A stretch of DNA of 13,070 nucleotides from Rubrobacter sp. Lineage in GTDB: Bacteria > Actinomycetota > Rubrobacteria > Rubrobacterales > Rubrobacteraceae. Shown here piece by piece: positions 6,446 through 12,914 of this stretch. The stretch is from NCBI GenBank assembly GCA_016781705.1, contig JADDPV010000274.1, forward strand, positions 1 to 13,070, in the 5' to 3' direction. Every line of letters begins with the position of its first letter. The stretch's first letter is position 1. The notes under the pieces were generated by a model, which was not told the DNA's origin, did no database searches, and saw nothing but the letters and a program-made list of their open reading frames with translations. The position numbers and the translations under genes are program-made.

Positions 6446-7811
6446 ATCGGATCAAACCCCTCGAGGGTGCTCCCCGCGCCCAGCTTGGGTACTCTCCCAT
6501 CAACAGGTCGTATAGCTCGTCGTCCCGGACGGATTCCGGGTCCTCCACGCTGAAGAAGCTGGCGTTGTCCACGTAGCGCCCCTCCAGGACGTCGAGCTGC
6601 TCCAGGAAGGTGAAGTCGCTGGAGAAGAGGCCCGAGAAGAAGCCACGCCGTTTCCTCGCCCCGGCGTCCTTGCTCGACTTGCCGATGCCCATGAACTGCC
6701 AGAAGATCGGCTCGTAGGCGGCCCACACCAGCTGCTGCCTGGTAGTCTCCTCGTCGTGGGTCTGGCCATCGGTCAGGAACATCACGTAGACCGGCAGCTC
6801 GGAGGCCACCGCAGAGCGACGCTCCTTGCCCCGCCCATCTGGGAAGTAGAAGGCGCGGATCTCGCGTATCGCCTTGCCGTAGTGGGTGCCGGCCTCCAGC
6901 GGGTAACGGCCCAGGGTCTGCCCGACGAAGCCGGCGAAGTTGTCCACCGTCATCTCGCCCACGACGTGGGCGTCGCGCCCGAAAAGGAAGATGTCGATGG
7001 AGCCGTCGTCGTCGAAGCGCGTGCCCAACGCCAGCACCTTCTCGGCGAAGCGCTGTATCTTCCCCGAGCGGTACAGCGAGGACATCGAGCCGGAGATGTC
7101 GAGGCAGAGCGCGACCTTCGCCCGGTGGTCGGCGAGGTTCGCCTTCTCCAGGCTGACCTGCGCCTTCTTCGCCAGCGACAGCAACTGCGGCGCCTCCCGC
7201 TCGAGCTTCTTGTCGAGCAACACCCTCTTCGAGAGGTCCGGGGCGGCGGGCGGTGGCGTGGCGGTAGCCTGCGCGGAGGAGTCTTCCTCCACCTCCTCTC
7301 CGCCGAAGTGCTCGAGGAGCGCGCTCAAGCCCCCGTTGAAACCCTGGCCGACGGCGGCGAAGCGCCAGACGTCTTTGTGGTAGATCTCGCCGGCGATGAT
7401 GGCCTTCTCCTGCCCGAAGTCGCTCCCAGCGAAGCCGAACCGGGCGACCTCGGTACCGCCGGCGGTGATCCTCAGATGCCCGCGCGAGACCTGCGACATC
7501 GTGCCCGGGCCGTCCAGAGTGATGGTGAAGACCAGCTTGCGGATGGTCGATGGTAGCCGCGCGAGGTCCACCCTGAACGCTTCCCGGTCGCCATCTTGCG
7601 GACCGAGCAGGGCCAGCGCGCCCTCCGGCGACTCCTTCTGGTTGTAGAAGACGAAATACCTATCGTCCGTGAGCTGATTGTTCTCGTCCACGCCGAAGCA
7701 GCTTATGTCGAAGACCGGAGAGGCTGGCGCCTCTACGCCCAAGCCTACCGTCAGGTCGGTCGCCGGGGTGAGGGCCTCGAGCTTGGATTTCTGGCCTCTA
7801 GCGAACTGCAC
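6444..7811 (-). CDS. terF: TerF-type protein: N-terminal TerD-like domain plus C-terminal vWA domain
   Basis: This 455-residue two-domain protein has a TerD-like N-terminal domain at residues 1-170 (FARGQKSKL, VFDISCFGVDE, DRYFVFYNQ, WRFAAVGQGFNGGLSALLEHFG). A Pro/Ala linker follows (177-193), then a helical stretch and a vWA domain (about 230-440). The vWA metal site (MIDAS) is complete: DISGS (238-242), Thr309 in EAGTHYG and Asp348 in FLTDGQ. The GTG start has GAGG 7 nt upstream. The N-terminal domain is very similar to that of the next upstream gene but lacks the canonical DLDAS and GEGAGDDE Ca2+ ligands. Such proteins are thought to assemble Ter complexes through metal-dependent vWA contacts. 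The symbol is by domain architecture; orthology to plasmid TerF is not proved. Confidence 0.88.
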   Translation of the reverse strand: MQFARGQKSKLEALTPATDLTVGLGVEAPASPVFDISCFGVDENNQLTDDRYFVFYNQKESPEGALALLGPQDGDREAFRVDLARLPSTIRKLVFTITLDGPGTMSQVSRGHLRITAGGTEVARFGFAGSDFGQEKAIIAGEIYHKDVWRFAAVGQGFNGGLSALLEHFGGEEVEEDSSAQATATPPPAAPDLSKRVLLDKKLEREAPQLLSLAKKAQVSLEKANLADHRAKVALCLDISGSMSSLYRSGKIQRFAEKVLALGTRFDDDGSIDIFLFGRDAHVVGEMTVDNFAGFVGQTLGRYPLEAGTHYGKAIREIRAFYFPDGRGKERRSAVASELPVYVMFLTDGQTHDEETTRQQLVWAAYEPIFWQFMGIGKSSKDAGARKRRGFFSGLFSSDFTFLEQLDVLEGRYVDNASFFSVEDPESVRDDELYDLLMGEYPSWARGAPSRGLIR

Positions 7812-7882
7812 GCGGCGGCCTCACTTTCGGTCGTTCCTTCCGGCCGGCAGTGATCTCGCTGGACCCTCTTTTGGCCCCGGCG

Positions 7883-9109
7883 TCACTTGGAACCCCTCGT
7901 CCAGCGGAACCCGAAGCCGTAGCGCTGGTCGGCGTCGCGGTGACCGCGGAAGTATTGCTCCTCTTTGGTGATCTCGACGGACTTGCCGCCGCCGGGGCGC
8001 ACGGTGCAGATGGCGCAGAAGTTGCGGCCCCGGTCGGGGCTATCGAGTTGGATAAAGATCTGATCCCCAGAGCCGTCCGTGATCGTCATGCGCCCGCCGA
8101 CGCTGGTAAAGTCGCTCGCCCCACCGTAGATGAACGCGAAGACCATCACCAGATCTATCTCCTCGGGACGGTACAGGTACAAATTCTCCCCGTCGGCCGC
8201 CGACCCGCTCCGGTCGTCCTTGTCGAGGAAGATGTACGGCGAGAGGCTCTTGCTCCCGAAATTCCCGCCCAGCGCCTGAATCACGCCCATCTCGCCGTTC
8301 TTCAGGCGGTACATGCACCCGAGGTCCAGGTCCGGCGCGTTCCCCCCGCCGAAGCCGAAGAAGCCGCCGCCCCTCCGGGCGCCGGTGTCCCAGTTGAGGT
8401 TCACGTGGATCGGACGCCCCGCGGCGCCCGCCTTGCTCAGATCGACGGTCTGCTTGTCGCCCTTCTTGTCCAGCGTGATCTTGCTGATGCTCACCTTCGG
8501 CGGGGCCGAGGCTGGCGGTGGCGGCGTGGGCGGCGGAGGTGCGGCCGACGGTGCTGCCGGCGGTGCGGTGGTCGGGGCTGAATCCTCTATCTCCTCGCCG
8601 CCGAAATGCTCCAGCAACGCGGAGAGGCCGCCGTTGAAGCCCTGACCGACGGCGGCGAAGCGCCATTCGCCTTTGCGGTACAGCTCGCCCGCTATGATCG
8701 CCTTCTCCTGCCCGAAGTCGACCCCCGCGAACGGGAACCGCGCGACCTCGGCGCCGCCCGCGGTGATCCGCAGGTGTCCTCGAGAAACTTGCGACATCGT
8801 GCCGGCGCCGTCGAGGGTGATCGCGAAGACCAGTTTGTGGATCTTCTGGGGGAGGTGCGAGAGGTTTATGCGGAAGGTTTCCCGGTCCCCGTCGCGCGCG
8901 CCCAAAGCCGAGATCTCACCCTCCGGCGACTGCTTCTGGTTGTAGAACACGAAGTAGCGGTCGTCGGAGAGCTTGCCGCTTTCGTCGACGCCGAAGCAAC
9001 TCACGTCGAAGACCGGAGAGCCCGGCGCCTCGACGCCCAACCCCACGACGAGTTCTTGCGTGCGTGTGAGAGCCGAGAGCTTCGACTTCTGTCCTCTGAC
9101 GAAGTCCAC
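7883..9109 (-). CDS. TerD-TerA fusion protein (tellurium-resistance TerA-like)
   Basis: This 408-residue protein starts with a TerD-like domain (1-170) matching the TerF-type neighbour almost motif for motif (VRGQKSKL, SCFGVDE, RYFVFYNQKQSPEG, AAVGQGFNGGLSALLEHFG). A long Pro/Ala/Thr linker (177-204) follows, then a TerA-type domain (206-408): DLDLGCMYRL (260-269), VIQALGGNFG, PYIFLDKDDRSG (291-302), LVMVFAFIYGG, NFCAIC and the terminal YFRGHRDADQRYGFGFRW (386-403). The C-terminal signature identifies the TerA family. The GTG start lies 13 nt after the preceding TerD stop, with a GAGGTAGGG-type site. The aspartates in DLDLG and LDKDD could bind Ca2+. It is probably a scaffold in the Ter membrane-associated complex. 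The TerF-type gene begins 71 nt downstream in the same transcript. Confidence 0.88.
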   Translation of the reverse strand: MDFVRGQKSKLSALTRTQELVVGLGVEAPGSPVFDVSCFGVDESGKLSDDRYFVFYNQKQSPEGEISALGARDGDRETFRINLSHLPQKIHKLVFAITLDGAGTMSQVSRGHLRITAGGAEVARFPFAGVDFGQEKAIIAGELYRKGEWRFAAVGQGFNGGLSALLEHFGGEEIEDSAPTTAPPAAPSAAPPPPTPPPPASAPPKVSISKITLDKKGDKQTVDLSKAGAAGRPIHVNLNWDTGARRGGGFFGFGGGNAPDLDLGCMYRLKNGEMGVIQALGGNFGSKSLSPYIFLDKDDRSGSAADGENLYLYRPEEIDLVMVFAFIYGGASDFTSVGGRMTITDGSGDQIFIQLDSPDRGRNFCAICTVRPGGGKSVEITKEEQYFRGHRDADQRYGFGFRWTRGSK

Positions 9110-9122
9110 GATAGACCCTACC

Positions 9123-9701
9123 TCAACCGACGTTGACGCCGAAGTTGCGCGCCATCGCGCCCAGTCCCCCCTCGAAGCCCTGGCCGACGGCCCGGAACTT
9201 CCACTCGCCGCCGCGCCGGTAGACCTCCCCGAAGAGCATCGCCGTCTCGGTGGAGGCGTCCTCGGAGAGGTCGTAGCGTACGATCTCGTTGTCCGTGTCC
9301 CCGTTGACGACCCGGATGAACGCCTCGGAGACCTGCCCGAAGTTCTGGCGGCGGGATTCGGCCTCGTGGATGGTGACGCTGAAGACGAGCTTTTGCACCT
9401 CTGGTGGAACCCTCTCGAGGTCCACCTTCACCTGCTCGTCGTCGCCCGCGCCCTCGCCGGTGAGGTTGTCGCCGGTGTGCTCGACCGCGCCGTCTGGCGA
9501 GCGGAGGTTGTTGTAGAAGATGAAGTCCGAGTCGCTGCGGACCTTGTTGCTCTCGTTGAGGATGAAGACCGATGCGTCGAGGTCGTAGTCCACGCCGCTC
9601 GTCGCCCGCACGTCCCACCCCAGCCCCACGACGACCCTCTTGAGGTTGGGATCCTCCTTGCTCAGGGAGACGTTGCCCCCCTTGTTTAACGAGATCGGCA
9701 C
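9123..9701 (-). CDS. terD: TerD-family Ca2+-binding stress protein (second stand-alone paralog)
   Basis: This 192-residue protein is full length for TerD. Visible motifs are MPISLNKGGNVSLSK at the N-terminus, GLGWD (26-30), YDLDAS (39-44), FYNN (62-65), GDNLTGEGAGDDE (77-89), YDLSEDASTETAM and GEWKFRAVGQGF (165-176). Both acidic Ca2+ sites are intact. I chose the GTG at 9701, not the one at 9713, because it matches the paralog's N-terminus and leaves a usable spacer after GGGGAGG; the site abuts the 9713 codon directly. It shares two exact DNA runs of 42 and 43 nt with the upstream terD (9237-9278 and 9432-9474), which indicates recent duplication or gene conversion. It acts in general stress and metal or tellurite tolerance, probably at the membrane's inner face. 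Assignment to terD rather than terE is not resolvable here. Confidence 0.92.
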   Translation of the reverse strand: MPISLNKGGNVSLSKEDPNLKRVVVGLGWDVRATSGVDYDLDASVFILNESNKVRSDSDFIFYNNLRSPDGAVEHTGDNLTGEGAGDDEQVKVDLERVPPEVQKLVFSVTIHEAESRRQNFGQVSEAFIRVVNGDTDNEIVRYDLSEDASTETAMLFGEVYRRGGEWKFRAVGQGFEGGLGAMARNFGVNVG

Positions 9702-9736
9702 GGCCGCTCTCACCTCCCCATGAATCTGTGCAACAA

Positions 9737-9766
9737 CGCCCCGGCCGAATAGAGCCGGCCGGGGCG
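9737..9766 (-). terminator. Strong GC hairpin between the two terD genes (possible attenuator)
   Basis: An 11-bp perfect stem (9737-9747 with 9756-9766) closes an 8-nt loop, AATAGAGC. Read in the operon's direction, it is followed by GTTGTTG, only a weak U-tract. It could partly terminate or stabilise the message, so that the first terD is made in excess over the downstream genes. A complete terminator is unlikely because the downstream genes have no other visible promoter. Confidence 0.5.
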
Positions 9767-9797
9767 CCTTCGCCGCGAAACGTCGTCTGGAAGTCGT

Positions 9798-10373
9798 CTA
9801 GACGTTGACGCCGTAGTTGCGGGCCAGGGGCCCAAGCCCCCCGGCGAAGCCCTGGCCCACTGCCTTGAACTTCCACTCGCCGCCGCGCCGGTACACTTCG
9901 CCGAAGACCATCGCCGTCTCGGTGGAGGCGTCCTCGGAGAGGTCGTAGCGCGCGATCTCGGAGTTGTCCGCGCCGTTGATGACCCGGATGAAGGCGTTGG
10001 AGACCATCCCGAAGTTCTGCCTGCGCTGATCGGCCTCGTGGATCGTCACGCCCACCGAGAGGTTCGCCACGTCCTGCGGGACGGCGTCGAGGTTCACCTT
10101 TATCTGCTCGTCGTCGCCCGCGCCCTCGCCGGTGAGGTTGTCGCCGAGGTGCTCGACCGCGCCGTCGGAGCTGGTCTTGTTGTTGTAGAAGATAAAATCC
10201 GAGTCGTTGCGGACCTTACCGTCCTCCTTGAGTATGAACAGGCTCGCGTCCAGGTCGAAGTCCGAGCCGTCGGTGGACCTCGTGTCCCAGCCGAGCCCGA
10301 TCACTATGTTCTTCAGCCCCGGAGCCTCCTTGCTCAACGAGACGTTCCCGCCCTTGGATAGAGATACCGGCAT
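9798..10373 (-). CDS. terD: TerD-family Ca2+-binding stress protein (first gene of the main ter operon)
   Basis: This 191-residue protein shows the complete TerD pattern: MPVSLSKGGNVSLSK, GLGWD (26-30), FDLDAS (39-44), FYNN (62-65), GDNLTGEGAGDDE (77-89), IHEADQRRQNFG (111-122), YDLSEDASTETAM and GEWKFKAVGQGF (165-176). The DLDAS and GAGDDE clusters are the known Ca2+-coordinating loops. The ATG at 10373 has a near-ideal AAGGAGG nine bases upstream, the strongest ribosome-binding site on the minus strand, suggesting high expression. A -10-like TATACT lies further upstream. It heads the operon that continues through the second terD, TerA-like, TerF-type, TerZ-like, both PRTases and the HAD gene. 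Its role is Ca2+-linked stress protection, classically seen as resistance to tellurite, phage or colicins; which stress applies here is not shown. Confidence 0.95.
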   Translation of the reverse strand: MPVSLSKGGNVSLSKEAPGLKNIVIGLGWDTRSTDGSDFDLDASLFILKEDGKVRNDSDFIFYNNKTSSDGAVEHLGDNLTGEGAGDDEQIKVNLDAVPQDVANLSVGVTIHEADQRRQNFGMVSNAFIRVINGADNSEIARYDLSEDASTETAMVFGEVYRRGGEWKFKAVGQGFAGGLGPLARNYGVNV

Positions 10374-10382
10374 ATGGGGTTT

Positions 10383-10389
10383 CCTCCTT
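10383..10389 (-). promoter_or_regulatory. Strong Shine-Dalgarno of the first terD
   Basis: AAGGAGG, read on the minus strand, ends 9 nt before the ATG at 10373. Confidence 0.85.
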
Positions 10390-10412
10390 CCGAGCTTCTC
10401 CTACCTCGCCCA

Positions 10413-10418
10413 AGTATA
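10413..10418 (-). promoter_or_regulatory. Candidate -10 element for the ter operon
   Basis: On the minus strand, TATACT matches five of six bases of the sigma-A -10 consensus. It stands in the AT-richest part of the 88-nt gap between the methyltransferase stop and terD. No good TTGACA lies 16-19 nt upstream; TTTACC is 22 nt away. Activation by a regulator or an alternative sigma factor would therefore be possible. The call rests on the single hexamer and its position. Confidence 0.35.
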
Positions 10419-10461
10419 CAGCACGGATTTCTGGGACATCGGTAAAAACCGCGTTAAAGCC

Positions 10462-11214
10462 CTACCCGAGACGCCCGAAATACACCGGCGTCTCGTACTC
10501 GATAGCTACCCGCCCGTCTCGCTGGTGCGCCCGGAAAAGGGCTTCGAGGTCTTGTATCATCACCTCGTGCCCCTGCTCACCTTCGTCCGGTACGTAGGAC
10601 GAGGAGAGCAGGCGGCCCTTCAGCCCATCGAGGTCAAAGGCCTGGTGGTGTCGGAAGGGGCGGGTCTCGAAGCCGCCGGACCCGAAGAAGCGCCGAACCT
10701 CCCCCTCGAGGTCAAACGGCCTGTACGCCTCGGTCTTGTACGTCCGGATCAGACGCTCGTAAGCGCCCATGAACGGCGTCGCCCCCTCACGCATCTCGTT
10801 CCACAGCAGCGCGACCCACCCGCCGGGCTTGAGGATGCGTGCGAACTCGGCGCGTGTCAGGCCGGGGTCGAACCAGTGGAACGCCTGCCCGACCACGACG
10901 AAGTGGACGCTCCCGCTGTCGAGCGTCGTAGCCTCCGCCGTCCCGGCGATGCTCGCGAAGGATTCGTAACCTGCGAGGTACGACTCACCAGCCTCTCGCA
11001 TCTCGTCGTTGGGCTCGACGCCGTAGACCCTATTGCCGTTCTCCAGGAACAGCTCGGAGAGCAGGCCTGTCCCGGAGGCGACGTCCGCGACTACCGAGTC
11101 CTTCGTAAGGCCACACTTATCTTTGAGGAGGTCCAGGACGGCCTTCGGGTAGCCGGGGCGGTGCTTCGCGTAGTTCCCTGCCCTGTCCGAGAAGCGCCGC
11201 TTCGGGTCGGTCAC
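10462..11214 (-). CDS. Class I SAM-dependent methyltransferase
   Basis: This 250-residue enzyme has a Rossmann-type methyltransferase fold. It shows FSDRAGNYAKHRPGYP at the N-terminus, motif I VADVASGTG (42-50), an acidic ribose-binding residue in YGVEPNDEM (Glu67), the AFHWFD segment (111-116) and ILKPGGWVALLWNE (127-140). This set is typical of the UbiE/YcgJ-like small-molecule methyltransferase group with the HWFD motif. The GTG start at 11214 is 7 nt after the TerD pseudogene stop; in-frame codons upstream belong to that pseudogene's other frame. The substrate cannot be read from sequence. It sits just upstream of terD with an 88-nt gap and a possible separate promoter. It might modify the metabolite of the downstream PRTase/HAD module, or be an unrelated neighbour. 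Confidence 0.85.
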   Translation of the reverse strand: MTDPKRRFSDRAGNYAKHRPGYPKAVLDLLKDKCGLTKDSVVADVASGTGLLSELFLENGNRVYGVEPNDEMREAGESYLAGYESFASIAGTAEATTLDSGSVHFVVVGQAFHWFDPGLTRAEFARILKPGGWVALLWNEMREGATPFMGAYERLIRTYKTEAYRPFDLEGEVRRFFGSGGFETRPFRHHQAFDLDGLKGRLLSSSYVPDEGEQGHEVMIQDLEALFRAHQRDGRVAIEYETPVYFGRLG

Positions 11215-11221
11215 GCAGGCC

Positions 11222-11774
11222 TCAGCCTTGACTCTGGTCCCACGGCAGCCGAGCTTTTCGAGCCGGTTTGGAGTTCTGGGCATGCGGTTTGACGCCAATC
11301 ACGGCGATGGCGAATGTGACGAGGTGGGAGCGGACCTCGATGTCGCTGTGGACCAGGGCGTCCGCCGGGGCGCCTCCGAACTCCACGCCGGAGAGAGGGT
11401 TGCGAATTACCTCGCCGCCGGAGAGGAGTCGCAAGTGTCCACGGAAGGCGTGTGACAGCGTCCCCTCGCCTTCTATCGTCATGACGAAGACCAGCCCGCG
11501 GACCCCTTCCCGGCAGCCCGTCGAGATCCACCCGGAAGACCTCGGCGACGCCGCCCCGGCCTCCAGGCGCTCCGACGGTACCCTCGGGTGAGCGCCGCTG
11601 ATTATAGGAGACGAGGTGCCTGTCGTCGGAGAGCGTGTGGTTCTCGTCCTTTCCGAAGTAGCTCGCGTCGAAGACGATGGGGGCCTCGGAGACAACGCCG
11701 TCCTCCAGGAGGGCCGACGGGCATCCGACTAGATTCCCTGGCCTCGGCTTCTGCCCTCTCTGGAAACGCTTCAC
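11222..11774 (-). pseudogene. Frameshifted TerD-like domain pseudogene
   Basis: The GTG at 11774 begins VKRFQRGQK, then PIVFDASYFGKDE, LSDDRHLVSYNQRRSPEG and VFRVDLDGLP. This follows the N-terminal domain of the TerA-like and TerF-type proteins step by step. Near 11500-11515 the match jumps to another frame, VRGLVFVMTIEGEGTLSHAFRGHLRLLSGGE, and runs to a TGA at 11222. The stretch before VFD is also shortened and altered relative to the paralogs, and the conserved AVGQGFNGG end is missing. Multiple defects favour true decay over a single base-call error, though the shift lies next to a G-run. It lies between yidD and the methyltransferase and may be the N-terminus of a former two-domain Ter protein. 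Confidence 0.75.
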
Positions 11775-11815
11775 GACCGGGGATGATCTCACATCACAGC
11801 GTCCCCGCGAAAGGT

Positions 11816-12280
11816 TCAAGGGCTGCAGTCGAGCCCGCAGTCGCAGGAGTCGCACTCGATGGACTCCGACTCGCATCCAGAAGCGTCGCCACCGGAGTCC
11901 TCGGACTCGAAAAGGTCCTCGGCGGCGTCGCGTGAGCGGCGGCGCCTCCAGCGGAACCATCGCCGCCTCCCCTGGCGCCTCCGCCCGATCTCCCACGACG
12001 ACGCGGTGGATGACCCGGCCCGGGCCTCTGTCCGCAGCGTTTTATTCGCCTCCCGGCATGCCCCGAGACGCTCCCGCGCCGGGGTCAGCGCCGCGAGCGG
12101 ACCCAGCCGCAGCACCAGCGCCTTTGCGTGTTGCGAGCACGAGTCGCCGCCGTGCAGGACGCGGTGGGCGCAGGAGAAGCCCTTGAGCGGTGAGAGGCGG
12201 CGCTGGTAGACGGTTATGGCGACCGCAACGGGCCTGCGGAGGAGGGTGTCTAGCGGGCTCCTCCGGCTCTTTGCGACCAA
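11816..12280 (-). CDS. yidD: YidD-family membrane insertion factor variant with cysteine-rich tail
   Basis: This 154-residue protein starts at a TTG at 12280 chosen for its GGAGG nine bases upstream. Residues 18-52 carry the YidD core: VAVAITVYQRRLSPLKGFSCAHRV and then SCSQHA, with Cys37, Cys48 and a further Cys at 75 (GACREAN). Canonical YidD has CRFxPTCSxYA; here this reads CAHRVLHGGDSCSQHA, a recognisable variant. YidD is a small peripheral membrane protein that assists YidC-dependent insertion. A basic Arg/Trp-rich segment (100-117) follows, then an acidic tail ending CDSCDCGLDCSP with five cysteines (136, 143, 146, 148, 152), which could bind metal. Its ribosome-binding site lies inside the last codons of the kinase relic, so it was once coupled to that gene. 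Longer open frame upstream belongs to the relic. Confidence 0.78.
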   Translation of the reverse strand: MVAKSRRSPLDTLLRRPVAVAITVYQRRLSPLKGFSCAHRVLHGGDSCSQHAKALVLRLGPLAALTPARERLGACREANKTLRTEARAGSSTASSWEIGRRRQGRRRWFRWRRRRSRDAAEDLFESEDSGGDASGCESESIECDSCDCGLDCSP

Positions 12281-12285
12281 GACCC

Positions 12286-12838
12286 TTAACCTCCGACCAT
12301 GTTGAACACGGCGAGGCGGCCGTCGGGCTGTTTGGAGAGGCGCATCCGCATGCCCTCTCCTAGCTCGACGTAGCCGCCGGCGAAGATGGGGCCCAAGACG
12401 CTCATGGAAGGGGGATTCTGGTTGACGAGGAGCCAGTGCCCGTTGCGGGGGCGAAGTAGCCCGGAGAGAGGTGCGTGGTCGGGAGGCTTGCCGATGGAGG
12501 GTTGTCGTAGACGTGCCAGCGTAGAGGTGCTGGTTTTCCCACACGACGGGTCGGTGCCCCTCGGAGGCGAACTGCCCCGGCCTCCGCTCGCCGTAGAAGC
12601 CGAGCACGGGCATCATCTCTCGCAGCGGCGCGCCGCAGAAGGGGCAGCGGGGCCGGGTGCTGCCGGAGAAGACGAACCACCGCTTCTCGCACGAGTGAGC
12701 GTTGCGGCAGGGGACGAGCGGGTCCGCCGTCCGCGCCAGCGCCCGCTTCCACTGGTCCGCACCGGGGCGGTTGCCAGGCTCCCGCAACCCCGCGACGAAC
12801 GCCTCCTCGAAGAGCCGGGCGAGGGCGCCGTCCCGCTC
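12286..12838 (-). pseudogene. C-terminal remnant of a TerY-partner protein kinase, twice frameshifted
   Basis: From about 12838 one frame reads LARLFEEAFVAGL, then NRPGADQWKRAL and a zinc-ribbon-like CRNAHSC...CPFC, ending VVWENQHLY near 12521. These are the features seen after the catalytic domain in kinases of the TerY-kinase-phosphatase triad. The sense then moves to a second frame (WHVYDN) and within about 20 nt to a third, which runs GKPPDHAPLSGLLRPRNG, HWLLVNQ, FAGGYVELGEGMRMRLS to a TAA at 12286. One missing base at each break would restore a continuous protein. No kinase catalytic motifs (VAIK, HRD, DFG) are present upstream: only about 110 nt separate this from the TerY remnant. It is a non-functional remnant if the sequence is correct. 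Confidence 0.7.
12290..12294 (-). promoter_or_regulatory. Shine-Dalgarno of yidD
   Basis: GGAGG on the minus strand ends 9 nt before the TTG at 12280 and overlaps the last codons of the kinase relic. It decides the yidD start over longer in-frame alternatives. Confidence 0.75.
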
Positions 12839-12914
12839 TCCGCCGCCTCGAGGTGCCCGGACGGCGCCTTCGCCAGGGAGACCGGGCCGGGCGCGTCGGC
12901 GGTAGGGGAGAGGC

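Noticed and set aside
8500..8580. Repetitive GC-rich stretch in the TerD-TerA gene
   Set aside because: It encodes the Pro/Ala/Thr linker between the two domains. It is codon-level low complexity and not a DNA repeat element or CRISPR.
10207..11292. Long open frame of 361 codons on the plus strand
   Set aside because: It lies opposite the methyltransferase and the start of terD, whose motifs are unmistakable. The plus-strand translation is low-complexity with no family signature and no ribosome-binding site.
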